Source: Candidatus Krumholzibacteriia bacterium
GTDB taxonomy: Bacteria; Krumholzibacteriota; Krumholzibacteriia; JAJRXK01
Reading direction: 5' to 3'
NCBI GenBank assembly: GCA_035268685.1
Contig: DATFKK010000159.1
Location: 1-36,219, forward strand
DNA: 36,219 bases
Shown one piece after another: positions 1 to 7,889 of this stretch (positions are counted from its first letter, which is position 1; the number at the start of each line of letters is the position of its first letter). Below the pieces are notes generated by a model. The model was not told where the DNA came from and made no database searches. It was given only the letters and a program-made list of their open reading frames with translations. A program made the translations under genes and the position numbers.

Positions 1-1
1 G

Positions 2-1186
2 ATGATGCGTTCGATCCTGGCCCTCGTCCTGGTGGGCGTGACCGCCCTTCCGGCCGCCGCCACCCAGAACGTCCTCGACGAGATGCTGTCGGTGCTCGCG
101 GGATCGCACACGGAGGGCCGCGCGGTCGACACGGATCTCGACGAGGCCGCCGACGAGATCGCCCGGGTGCTCGGGATGTTCGACCTCGACGTGTTCGAGC
201 AGGAGTTCGAGGGCCCGGGCGGGCACCGTCTGCGCAATCTGCTGGGGATCGTCCAGGGCACCGATCCCGAGGCGGGCTGGATCGTCGTCGGCGCGCACTA
301 CGACCACCTGGGCCGCGGCGAGCCCGGGACGCCCAACCACGGAACGGTGCATCCCGGAGCCGACGACAACGCCTCGGGCTGCGCAGTGTTGGCCTCGGTG
401 TACGAGCAGTGGGAGCCCACCGAGCGCGGCGTGATCTTCGCCTGGTTCACCGCCGAGGAGACCGGGCTGCTCGGGTCGGAGCACTTCGTCGCGAATCCAC
501 CCGAGGGCGTCGACGAGATCGTCGCCATGGTGAACCTGGACACCGTGGGTCGGTTGGCCGACGGCGGTCTGACGGTGTTCGGTGTGGAGTCGGCGCCGGC
601 CTTCGAGCCGGCATTGCGGGGGATCGACACGGCCTTCGGGCTGGAGCTCGAGACGGTGGCGCGCAGTTCCGGCACGGCCGACGACATGGCCTTCGCGGAG
701 CGCGCGATTCCCACGCTGCACCTGTTCACCGGTGCCCACGCCACCTACCATCGTCCGGGCGACACGCTCGAGAAGCTCGACCGGGCGGGCCTGGCCACGC
801 TCGTGGACTTCACCTACGAACTCGTCGACTACCTCGCGCGTCCCGACGCGGACCTGCAGTTCGTTCCGGCGGGTGCGCAGGAGGCATTGGCCGATCCGGA
901 GCGGGCCACCGAGGGACGCCGTCGCGTGAGCCTGGGCACGATCCCCGACTTCCAGGGCGGTGACGGAGGGGTGGAGCTGACCGGCGTTCTTCCCGACAGC
1001 CCCGCCGCGGAGGCCGGTCTGCAGGAGGGCGACGTGATCGTCGGTTTCGGCGGGGCACCCGTCGACGACCTGACCGACTACAGCGAGGCCCTGAAGCGCT
1101 ACGAGCCGGGCGACACCGTCGAGGTCGAGTTCCTGCGCGACGGCGATCGCCGCAGCGTCACCGTGACGCTCGTCGCCCGTCGCTGA
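2..1186 (+). CDS. Secreted M28-family zinc aminopeptidase with C-terminal PDZ domain
   Basis: Predicted exported metallopeptidase of family M28, 394 aa. Residues 1-20 form a signal peptide (hydrophobic core LALVLVGV, cleavage near AAA-T). The co-catalytic zinc site is complete: H99 in AHYDH, D121 in DDNASG, the general base and ligand pair E152/E153 in TAEETGLLGS, D180 in NLDTVG and H250 in TYHRPGD. Residues about 315-394 are a PDZ domain (GVELTGVLPDSPAAEAGLQEGDVIVGF), a pairing seen in secreted M28 peptidases where PDZ probably positions substrates. Two ATGs are adjacent at bases 2 and 5, so the 5' end is at the window edge; the intact signal peptide argues that the gene is complete. It probably hydrolyses peptides in the periplasm or outside the cell to feed amino acid uptake (inference). 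The next gene follows on the same strand. Confidence 0.93.
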   Translation: MMRSILALVLVGVTALPAAATQNVLDEMLSVLAGSHTEGRAVDTDLDEAADEIARVLGMFDLDVFEQEFEGPGGHRLRNLLGIVQGTDPEAGWIVVGAHYDHLGRGEPGTPNHGTVHPGADDNASGCAVLASVYEQWEPTERGVIFAWFTAEETGLLGSEHFVANPPEGVDEIVAMVNLDTVGRLADGGLTVFGVESAPAFEPALRGIDTAFGLELETVARSSGTADDMAFAERAIPTLHLFTGAHATYHRPGDTLEKLDRAGLATLVDFTYELVDYLARPDADLQFVPAGAQEALADPERATEGRRRVSLGTIPDFQGGDGGVELTGVLPDSPAAEAGLQEGDVIVGFGGAPVDDLTDYSEALKRYEPGDTVEVEFLRDGDRRSVTVTLVARR

Positions 1187-1254
1187 TCGCCGCCGAATCC
1201 GCCCCGGCCGCCCGGAGCGAATCCATGTCGGTCCCCCTGAGTCCGGAGACGACC

Positions 1255-2034
1255 ATGCGCCATCTTCCGTCGCTCGTCCTGCTCCTGCTGTCGATCGCCG
1301 CGCCCGCCACCGCCGAGATCGTCGAGACGCCCGTCGTGTACGAGCACGACGGCACGACCTTCGAGGGATTCCTCGCCCACGACTCCGCGATCGACGGCCC
1401 GGTCCCGGGCGTGCTGATCGTCCACCAGTGGATGGGCCTGAGCGACAACGAGCGCATGCGGGCCCGCATGCTCGCCGAGATGGGCTACGTGGCCTTCGCC
1501 CTCGACGTGTACGGCCAGGGCGTGCGCCCGGCGAACACGCAGGAGGCGAGCGAGGAGGCCGGGAAGTACTACGCCGACCGTGGACTGTTCCGCGAGCGCG
1601 TGCGGCTGGGGCTCGAACGGCTTCGCGCGGTCGAGAAGGTCGACGACGAACGGGTCGTCGCCATCGGCTACTGCTTCGGTGGCACGGCCGTGCTCGAGCT
1701 GGCCCGCTCCGGCGCCGACGTGGCCGGCGTGGTCAGCTTCCACGGCGGGCTCGAGACGCCCGATCCCTCCGACGCCGAGAACGTCCGCACGTCGATCCTG
1801 GTGTGTCACGGTGCAGTCGACCCCTACGTGCCCATGGAGCAGGTCGCCGGTTTCGTCGACGAGATGGAAGCGGCCGACGTCGACTACCAGCTCGTCATGT
1901 ACGCGGGCGCGGTGCATGCCTTCACGCAGAAGGGTGCGGGAGACGACCCCGCGCAGGGAGCCGCGTACGACCCGATGGCGGACCGTCGCTCGTGGGAGCA
2001 CATGAAGGGGTTCTTCGCGGAAGTCCTCGAGTAG
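1255..2034 (+). CDS. Dienelactone hydrolase family protein, exported
   Basis: Alpha/beta hydrolase of the dienelactone hydrolase (DLH) family. The Cys nucleophile lies in GYCFGG (C140 from this start), with the acid D189 in HGAVDPYV and the base H221 in AVHAF, giving the DLH-type Cys-Asp-His triad. The N-terminus is a signal peptide (LPSLVLLLLSIAAPATA), so the enzyme is probably periplasmic; the substrate is unknown. I chose ATG 1255, which has GGAG at 1245-1248 and begins directly at the signal peptide. ATG 1225 is in frame, also has GGAG (1214-1217), and would add ten residues. It lies 68 nt after the M28 peptidase on the same strand and may be cotranscribed with it. It converges on the FMN reductase. 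Confidence 0.88.
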   Translation: MRHLPSLVLLLLSIAAPATAEIVETPVVYEHDGTTFEGFLAHDSAIDGPVPGVLIVHQWMGLSDNERMRARMLAEMGYVAFALDVYGQGVRPANTQEASEEAGKYYADRGLFRERVRLGLERLRAVEKVDDERVVAIGYCFGGTAVLELARSGADVAGVVSFHGGLETPDPSDAENVRTSILVCHGAVDPYVPMEQVAGFVDEMEAADVDYQLVMYAGAVHAFTQKGAGDDPAQGAAYDPMADRRSWEHMKGFFAEVLE

Positions 2035-2046
2035 GGTCCGACCGGT

Positions 2047-2084
2047 CGCGGTGTGCCGGCGATCACTCGTACGGCACACCCGCG
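2047..2084. terminator. Bidirectional hairpin between convergent genes
   Basis: Inverted repeat CGCGGTGTGCCG (2047-2058) and CGGCACACC-CGCG (2072-2084), twelve pairs with one bulged C and a 13-nt loop. It sits between the convergent hydrolase (+, ends 2034) and FMN reductase (-, ends 2063), whose stop codon lies in the loop. There is no clear T-tract on either side, so the terminator call rests on hairpin strength and placement. Confidence 0.45.
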
Positions 2085-2638
2085 TCTCGTCCACGCGCCA
2101 GCGCCCGCGCGTACCACTCGAGTTCGTCGCAGTACCGGTCGACGCTGCGCGTCAGGTGCCCCTCGAGGTCCGTGCCGTCCTCGTCGATCGCCTTGGCGAC
2201 GCGCGGCACGTCGAGCATGGCCGGAATCGTCACCAGTCCGAGTTCGCCCAGGATCGCACGCAGCTGCACCTGCGCCCGCGCGCCTCCGGTGTGTCCCGCG
2301 GAGTAGGTGAGGATGGCCGCCGGGCGCCACAGGTACTCGGCCTGGAAGTGGTCGAGCAGGTTCTTCAGAGCCGGCGGGACGGCGTGGTTGTATTCGCCGC
2401 TCACGGCGACGAAGCCGTCGACCGACCGGAAGATCCGCGCGATCGATTCCATGGCCTCGGGAGCCGCCCCCTCATCGTACTCCTTGTACATGCGATCGAG
2501 CATCGGCAGGGGCATCGCCATCGGATCGACGACGTCGACCTCATGGCCGCGCTCCCGGAGCACGCTGGCGATCCACCGGACCGCACGGATGCCCTGACGC
2601 TCGGAGCGAACGGAACCGTAGATGACGGCGAAACGCAC
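2063..2638 (-). CDS. NADPH-dependent FMN reductase (flavodoxin-fold)
   Basis: Flavodoxin-like NAD(P)H:FMN/quinone reductase of the ArsH/Azr-like NADPH_FMN_red family, 191 aa. The FMN phosphate loop is GSVRSERQG (residues 8-16), and the family signature EYNHAVPPALKNLLD (82-96) is present. The start is GTG at 2638, only 2 nt after the peroxiredoxin stop codon. A near-perfect Shine-Dalgarno AAGGAGG lies inside the end of the peroxiredoxin gene, 7 nt before the GTG. This implies translational coupling, so synthesis of this enzyme probably depends partly on ribosomes reading through the upstream TGA. A role in supplying reduced flavin or removing quinones during oxidative stress is inferred from the family and the neighbour. 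It is cytosolic with no signal peptide. Confidence 0.9.
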   Translation of the reverse strand: MRFAVIYGSVRSERQGIRAVRWIASVLRERGHEVDVVDPMAMPLPMLDRMYKEYDEGAAPEAMESIARIFRSVDGFVAVSGEYNHAVPPALKNLLDHFQAEYLWRPAAILTYSAGHTGGARAQVQLRAILGELGLVTIPAMLDVPRVAKAIDEDGTDLEGHLTRSVDRYCDELEWYARALARGRDAGVPYE

Positions 2639-2640
2639 GG

Positions 2641-3099
2641 TCAGTCCTCCTTGGTCAAGCGATCGAAGTCGGCGAGCACCTGCTCGGGGTGCGACGCCGG
2701 GTCGACCTGGTCGTAGGCGGCCGCGATGGTTCCGCCCGGTCCGATCAGGTAGCTGATCCGACGCGCATGGCGGTCGTCGGGGCCATCGGCCGCGCCGTAG
2801 GCCACGCCCAGCGAGCGGTCGGTGTCACTGAGCAGGTCGAAGGGGAAGTCGTGCTTCGCGGCGAAGGTGGCGATCTCGTCGACGGTGTCGAAGCTCGCTC
2901 CCAGAACAGTGATGTCGCGGTCGGTGAACTCCTGGATTCCGTCCCGGAATCCTCGCCCCTCGATCGTTCAGCCGGGCGTGTCGGCCTTCGGGTAGAACCA
3001 CAGGACGACGCAGCGATCGGTGAGGTCGCTCAGCGAGACGGCCTCACCCCTCTGGTTCGGCGCGGAGAAGGGTGGAGCGATGGTACCAGGCGTCAGCAT
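2641..3099 (-). CDS. Bcp-type peroxiredoxin, probable selenoprotein (in-frame TGA = Sec44)
   Basis: Thiol (seleno) peroxidase of the AhpC/TSA-Bcp family, which reduces peroxides; 152 residues with the TGA read as selenocysteine. Reading from ATG 3097-3099, the frame stays open through FYPKADTPG, meets TGA at 2968-2970, and continues with TIEGRGFRDGIQEF to a TGA stop at 2641-2643. Bcp proteins have FYPKxxTPGCTxExxxFRD at this site, so the TGA replaces exactly the peroxidatic Cys. The later family features (ILGASFD-like VLGASFDTVDE, FPFDLLSD, ISYLIGPGGTI) are intact, which argues against decay. The second, resolving Cys of 2-Cys Bcp five residues on is absent (Gly49), so it would act as a 1-Sec enzyme; C30 is the only other Cys. 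A SECIS-like hairpin follows the TGA. It is last but one in a minus-strand series after M16 and GT4, and coupled to the FMN reductase. An ordinary gene caller would split or lose it. Confidence 0.87.
2934..2970 (-). promoter_or_regulatory. Candidate bacterial SECIS element with its UGA
   Basis: On the minus strand, TGA (2970-2968) is followed after 15 nt by a perfect hairpin: stem GGATTCC (2952-2946), loop GGGAC (2945-2941), stem GGAATCC (2940-2934). The loop starts 22 nt after the TGA, is 5 nt long, and has G at its first two positions. As I recall the bacterial SECIS model, this fits: a loop of 3-14 nt with a G near its 5' side, a stem of 4-16 bp, and 16-37 nt from UGA to the loop. SelB would bind here to deliver Sec-tRNA. 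It lies wholly inside the coding sequence, as is usual in bacteria. Confidence 0.72.
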
Positions 3100-3195
3100 G
3101 CTTCGGACTCTCCCGCAGAAGGATGGAACGCAAGACGTGGGACGCGCGTCAGCGTAGCACGTGACCCTGCGGGCCGCGACCTGCGCCTCCGGTGT

Positions 3196-4275
3196 CTAGC
3201 GCGAGGCGACGGAAGTCAACAGCTCCTCGTACGCCGAGATCGCGCGCTCGAAGGTGAAGCGCTGCTCGATCCGCTGTTCCTGGCGCGCCGCGAGATCGCG
3301 TCGAGCGGTGTCGTCGGCCAGCAGCTCCAGCGCCCGCGACGCCATGCCCTCCTCGTCGCCCGGGGCGAGCACGGCACTCTCCAGACCGTCATCGAGCACC
3401 ATTCGCACCGCCCCCACGTCGAAGCTCAGGCAACAGGTGCCCGCGGCCATGGCCTCGAGCAGGGCGTTCGGGGTGCCCTCGTTCTTCGACGTCAGCAGGA
3501 AGAGATCGGCATCGCCGGCCAGCGATGCGGCGTCGGGCACGAAGCCGGGGACCACGAAGTTCTCGTGTAGACCGATGTCGTCGATCCAGCCCTCCAGGCG
3601 TTCACGGACGGCGCCGTCGCCCATGACGACGAAGCGCGCCGTCGGATGGGCGTCGGTGATCCGGCGGGCCACCCGGACGAACACGTCCAGCTGTTTCTGG
3701 TTGGCCAGACGACCGAAGGTGATCACCACGCGCGCATCCGCGGGCAGTCCGAAGCGCGCGTGCAGCGCGCCCGGCTTCGGTGCCGGCGGGTGGACACCGT
3801 TGAGGATCACGCGCGCGTCACCGACGTCGAAACCGAGCTCGGCGTAGTGCTCGAGGATGGCCGGCGCATTCACCACCAATCGGTCGACGTGCCAGCGGTG
3901 CAGGAGCCGATAGTGGAACTTTCCCTTGTAGGCCATCAACCCGTGGCGAGCGACGAGAGGGATCCCGAACAGCTTCGCGCCGCGTCCGAACAGCCAGGCG
4001 TCCTTGTTGAAGTTCACGAGCACGACGTCGGGGCGCTCGCGGCGCAGCAGACCGGCGGCCCGGACGGTGGCCACCGGGTCGAAGTCCCCGCCGAAGGCGA
4101 ACTCCCGAACGGGCGTCCCGTGCTCGCCCGCGGTCCCGAGGAGACGACTCGCGGGACGGCCCACGAGGATCACCTCGTGCCCGCGCGCCCGGAGACCGTC
4201 GGCGGCCTCCACGAACCATTTCTCGCCACCGCCGAACATGGTCGGGATGGCGGAGTTCACGAGCAGGACGCGCAC
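3196..4275 (-). CDS. GT4-family glycosyltransferase
   Basis: Retaining GT-B glycosyltransferase, family GT4, 359 aa. The N-terminal Rossmann half opens with RVLLVNSAIPTMFGGGEKW (the GGxE acceptor-side loop). The C-terminal donor-binding half has ITFGRLANQKQLDVFV (about 185-200) and the EX7E motif E266-GTPNALL-E274, which contacts the sugar nucleotide. The start is GTG 4275, 8 nt after the M16 peptidase stop, so the two are probably cotranscribed. The donor and acceptor cannot be read from the sequence. Lipopolysaccharide or exopolysaccharide assembly at the inner face of the membrane is the usual role of the family. Confidence 0.9.
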   Translation of the reverse strand: MRVLLVNSAIPTMFGGGEKWFVEAADGLRARGHEVILVGRPASRLLGTAGEHGTPVREFAFGGDFDPVATVRAAGLLRRERPDVVLVNFNKDAWLFGRGAKLFGIPLVARHGLMAYKGKFHYRLLHRWHVDRLVVNAPAILEHYAELGFDVGDARVILNGVHPPAPKPGALHARFGLPADARVVITFGRLANQKQLDVFVRVARRITDAHPTARFVVMGDGAVRERLEGWIDDIGLHENFVVPGFVPDAASLAGDADLFLLTSKNEGTPNALLEAMAAGTCCLSFDVGAVRMVLDDGLESAVLAPGDEEGMASRALELLADDTARRDLAARQEQRIEQRFTFERAISAYEELLTSVASR

Positions 4276-4283
4276 GCGCGGGC

Positions 4284-6983
4284 CTACCGGACCACGACGA
4301 CGGCCGCGGGGCCGTCTCCGAGGTACCGCGCCGACACGCGGGCCACGTCGGTGGGGGTGACTCCGCGCAGCGCCGCGCTGCGTTCTTCCTGGTACTCGAG
4401 CGATCCGTGGAAGACGTGGTCGACGCCCAGGTTGAACGCCTCGCCCATGCTCGTGACCCGGCGCATGCGTTCCCGTCCCAGCCGGCGATTGACCACGGTG
4501 GCGATCTCCTCGGTGTCGGTCTCGATCTCACCGATCTCGAGGTAGTCGCGGACGGCCACCTCGGCCTGCGATGCGTTCTGGGGCTGCGTACCCATGCTGG
4601 CCACGATCCGGGCGCGGTCGTCGTCCACACGCACGCCCATGCCGAGCGAGTAGGCCCAGCCCCGGGTCTCGCGCAGGTCCTGTTGCATGCGGCGGCTCGC
4701 GATGGCAACCGCCACCTCCAGCGCCCAACGATCGGCGGGTTCGATCTCGATCACGCGACCCATGCGGAGCGCGACCTGGCGACCGCCCACGGCTTCCTCG
4801 GCGCGGAGGTCGTTCCGGGTGATCGGCGGTGGGGGCACATCGACGCCGACATGGTCGGCCGCGCCGCCGATTCGCAGCGACCTCTCGAGGTGGTCGACGA
4901 TCTCGTCGTGGTCGAGGTTGCCGACCACACTCAACACCAGTTGGCCCGGATCGAGGTAGTCGAGGGCGAAGCGTTGGAGGTCGCGCTGTTCGATCGCGCC
5001 GAGCGTCTCGGGTGTTCCGAAGACGGGCGCGGCCAGCGGGTGGTCCTCGCCGAGCATGAGCTCGCCCAGGCGGTGCTCGGCGATGGTCGCGGGTTTCTCG
5101 GCACCTTCGGCCAGGCGCCGCAGCATCTCGTCGCGCTTGCGGTCGATGGCCTCGGGCTCGAGGCGCGGTTCGCCGACCATCAGGCCGAGCAGGCGGATCG
5201 CCTCGCGCCAGTACAGGTCCACGCAGTCGATCCGCACGAACGAGAAGCGGGGGTCTGTGGTGTAGTAGTCGTCGTAGGGGATGAATCCGGCGTCGGTGAC
5301 TTTCCACTCGGCACCGATCCCCTCGAGCAGGGCGGCGAGTTCCTCGCGATCGTAGTTGGCCGCGCCCTCGGGCAGCGTGCGGTGCAGGAGGTCGGCGATC
5401 CCGGCCATGCCCGAGGGCTCGCGGGCGCTTCGGTCCTTCACCAGCAGGTGCAGGGCGAACATGCGCGTGCTCGGCGACGCCGTGTGGACGACCGTCAGGC
5501 CGTTCTCCAGCATGGTGACACGCGGCGGCTGGGGCGCTTCGACGAGCGGCCGCGACTCGTCGACCGTTCCTCCGCCGGGCAGGGGCTCGGGCGCCTCGGC
5601 GTCGGGGTCGGGAACCCATCCCGCGGCGGCGGGCTCGAAAACGGCGTCGGAATCGGGCAGATCGGGTCCGGCCGCGACGACGCTCACCACGGGTGCGCGC
5701 AGCCAGCGTTCGGCGACCTCGGGAATGCGTGGGTACGACGCCTCGAGCTCCACCTGCAGTCGTCGTTCGTAGCCGGCCGGTCCGTGCCAGATCCGGTCGC
5801 CCTGCAGCAGGGCGTAGTAGTGGAGCTGCTCGGCCTGGCGGATCGACCGGCCCAGGGCCCGGTTCCGGGCGCCGGCCCACTCGCCGGCGCGCAGCCCGGT
5901 GCGGCTCAGGGTCGCCACCTCGCCGGAGATCCGTCGCAGTGCGTCACCGACGTCGCTCCCGAGCGGCAGGCGTGCGTTGATCCGCAGCACACCCGTTCCT
6001 TCGAAGTCCATGAGGCTGGCGCCGATCTCGAGGGTCTCGATCGACGGTTCGCGGTTCATGGCGCGGGCGAGACGAGCGCTGTCGCCACCCCCGAGCGCGT
6101 CGGTGAGCAGCATCATCGATGCATAGTCCTCGTGGCCGACCTCGGGTGCGGGGATCTCGATCAGCAGGTCGATGGCGTCGTTCTCGATGCGGCGCTCGTG
6201 CATCCACGAACGTTCTTCGAGCGGGTATGCGGGAGCCGCGGCGGCGTCGCCGGGCGATGCCACGAACAAGCGCTCGATCGTGGCTCGCGCGGCGTTGGGG
6301 TCGAAGTCGCCCATCAGGAGGAGCTTCATGTTCGACGGAACGTACTGGCGGCGGTAATAGGTGAGTACGTCTTCGCGCTGCAAGTTCGCGATGGTCTCGC
6401 GGGTACCCAGCACCGGGCGGGCGAAGTCGCTGCCGGCGCCGTACAGAGCGTTGACCATGGTCACGCGACGCAGGCGGCCGGGGTCGTCGGCGTCCCTGGC
6501 CATCTCCTCGAGCACGATGCCGCGCTCCTTCTCGAACTTGTCGGGCGGCAGTGTGCTGTGCAGCAGCATGTCGGCCTGGATGTCGAGGGCCTCGTCGAGC
6601 TCCTCGTTCGGTGCCACCATCATGAAGTGGGTGTACTCGAGCTTGGTGGTGGCGTTGTTGTAGGCGCCGATGCGGTCGACGTCGGCGTAGATCTCCTCCT
6701 GGGTCCGTCGCTCGGTCCCGTTGAAGAGCAGGTGCTCCAGGAAGTGGCTGCTTCCCGCCGTACGGTCGTCCTCGCGTGTGGAGCCGGCCCCGATGAACAC
6801 GTTGCTGGCGAAGAGGCCGCTGCCCGGGTCGGGCACCATGCGGACCTCCATACCATCGGCGGTGGTGAACTCGATGCCCGGATCGACGGCGGGGGCGACG
6901 GGCTCGGGTTCCCCGGAGCAGCCCGGGACGGTGACGAGGGAGATCAGCAGGACGAGCGCGAGGCGGAGACGGAGGAGCGCCAT
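4284..6983 (-). CDS. M16 (pitrilysin/PqqL-like) zinc peptidase, two-module lipoprotein
   Basis: Predicted periplasm-facing lipoprotein peptidase of family M16, 899 aa. The signal peptide MALLRLRLALVLLISLVTVPGC ends in a lipobox with Cys22. The first module carries the inverted zinc motif H80-FLE-H84 (SSHFLEHLLFNGT) and a downstream acidic ligand in VLEEMARD near residue 160. The second module, from about 475 (RVTMLENGLTVVHTASPS), lacks HxxEH (it has DLLHRTLPEG) and is the expected inactive half of a clamshell M16 enzyme. The frame is open further upstream to 7631, but the lipoprotein signal and AGGA placed 6 nt before the ATG fix the start at 6983. It probably degrades peptides in the periplasm. 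GT4 follows after 8 nt. Confidence 0.9.
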   Translation of the reverse strand: MALLRLRLALVLLISLVTVPGCSGEPEPVAPAVDPGIEFTTADGMEVRMVPDPGSGLFASNVFIGAGSTREDDRTAGSSHFLEHLLFNGTERRTQEEIYADVDRIGAYNNATTKLEYTHFMMVAPNEELDEALDIQADMLLHSTLPPDKFEKERGIVLEEMARDADDPGRLRRVTMVNALYGAGSDFARPVLGTRETIANLQREDVLTYYRRQYVPSNMKLLLMGDFDPNAARATIERLFVASPGDAAAAPAYPLEERSWMHERRIENDAIDLLIEIPAPEVGHEDYASMMLLTDALGGGDSARLARAMNREPSIETLEIGASLMDFEGTGVLRINARLPLGSDVGDALRRISGEVATLSRTGLRAGEWAGARNRALGRSIRQAEQLHYYALLQGDRIWHGPAGYERRLQVELEASYPRIPEVAERWLRAPVVSVVAAGPDLPDSDAVFEPAAAGWVPDPDAEAPEPLPGGGTVDESRPLVEAPQPPRVTMLENGLTVVHTASPSTRMFALHLLVKDRSAREPSGMAGIADLLHRTLPEGAANYDREELAALLEGIGAEWKVTDAGFIPYDDYYTTDPRFSFVRIDCVDLYWREAIRLLGLMVGEPRLEPEAIDRKRDEMLRRLAEGAEKPATIAEHRLGELMLGEDHPLAAPVFGTPETLGAIEQRDLQRFALDYLDPGQLVLSVVGNLDHDEIVDHLERSLRIGGAADHVGVDVPPPPITRNDLRAEEAVGGRQVALRMGRVIEIEPADRWALEVAVAIASRRMQQDLRETRGWAYSLGMGVRVDDDRARIVASMGTQPQNASQAEVAVRDYLEIGEIETDTEEIATVVNRRLGRERMRRVTSMGEAFNLGVDHVFHGSLEYQEERSAALRGVTPTDVARVSARYLGDGPAAVVVVR

Positions 6984-7162
6984 GACGGTTCCTGTTCTCG
7001 GGACGGGGAGTCGGGTGTCGGTGGAGGGTAGCGCCGCCGCGCGGAGCCGACAACGCGTGGTCACACCTCGGAGGCCGGGGCGTACCCCCTGGTGACCGGT
7101 TCGTGAGCCGGGGTGCGGGGAGCGGCAGACAGGGGGGCCGCGATACGTGCCCCGGCTCGACC

Positions 7163-7831
7163 TCAGCGCCGGTCCGCCCCGCCTTCGTGGTGCACGACCC
7201 CAGCCCGGGCTCCCGTGGCCTCCACGAGCGCCGACACGACGGAGTCGGCGCCAGTGTCCAGGGCTTGCACCACGAAGCGCGGGCGCCCCTCGAAGTGCCG
7301 CACGACATCCCGTACGAGGCCGCCGTGACGGGCGAGGACCGCCTCGACGGCACCCACGTCGCCGTAGTCGACGTCCACCTCGAACGTCCGGGTGATCCAC
7401 ACGGTCTCCGAGCCCGCGGCCGCGATCGCCTCGGCGGCGCACCGGCCGTAGGCACGGACGAGTCCGCCGGCGCCGAGCTTGGTCCCACCGAACCACCGGG
7501 TGACCACCACCATGCCGTCGTGCCTGTGACTGCCGCGGAGGGGGTGCAGGATCGGTGCGCCCGCGGTGCCCGAGGGCTCGCCGTCGTCGTCGCTGCGTTC
7601 GATCGTGTGGCCGGGTGGTCCCACCCACCATGCCGAGCAGTGATGGGTGGCGTCGTGGTGGCGCTTGCGGATAGTCTTCAGCCGCGCGTGGGCCTGGTCC
7701 TCGCCGTGCACCGCGAGCGCCTGGCCCACGAATCGCGATCCCTTCACGCGGATCTCGACCTCCGGACCGTCGGTCATGACCAGGTACCGGTCGGACGGTC
7801 CGGGTGGGGTGTCGTCGGGCTCGTTGGACAT
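7163..7831 (-). CDS. yigZ: YigZ/IMPACT family protein (UPF0029)
   Basis: Member of the YigZ/IMPACT family, 222 aa, close to the usual bacterial length of about 205. The signature SDDDGEPSGTAGAPIL is present (SDDGEPxGTAGxPIL in the family), followed by VVVTRWFGGTKLGAGGLVRAYG. The N-terminal UPF0029 domain spans about 20-135; a C-terminal ferredoxin-like domain (DUF1949-type, VDYGDVGAVEAVLARHGG) follows. The bacterial function is not firmly established; eukaryotic IMPACT modulates GCN2, and nucleic acid or ribosome binding has been suggested. It stands alone on the minus strand, 58 nt from the divergent glycosyltransferase and 179 nt upstream of the M16 gene. Confidence 0.92.
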   Translation of the reverse strand: MSNEPDDTPPGPSDRYLVMTDGPEVEIRVKGSRFVGQALAVHGEDQAHARLKTIRKRHHDATHHCSAWWVGPPGHTIERSDDDGEPSGTAGAPILHPLRGSHRHDGMVVVTRWFGGTKLGAGGLVRAYGRCAAEAIAAAGSETVWITRTFEVDVDYGDVGAVEAVLARHGGLVRDVVRHFEGRPRFVVQALDTGADSVVSALVEATGARAGVVHHEGGADRR

Positions 7832-7889
7832 GCGGACCCGGCCGCGCCGGGTGGGGACGAAGGTGGCGTCGGAATCACGGGGCGGATGC

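Noticed and set aside
2641-3099. Nonsense mutation or sequencing error instead of Sec in the peroxiredoxin
   Set aside because: The TGA is the only interruption, falls on the one codon where Sec is functionally expected, is one base from TGC/TGT but has a well-placed SECIS-like hairpin, and the rest of the gene and its ribosome-site linkage are intact. It remains the main alternative and is testable.
4407-7031. Long antisense open frame (874 codons) opposite the M16 gene
   Set aside because: The M16 reading has signal peptide, lipobox and HxxEH; the antisense product has no recognisable domain. High GC keeps antisense frames open.
6984-7162. Small hairpin CCGGTTC/GAGCCGG between the M16 and YigZ genes
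   Set aside because: It leaves only a 2-nt loop in the full pairing and no T-run; not convincing as a terminator.
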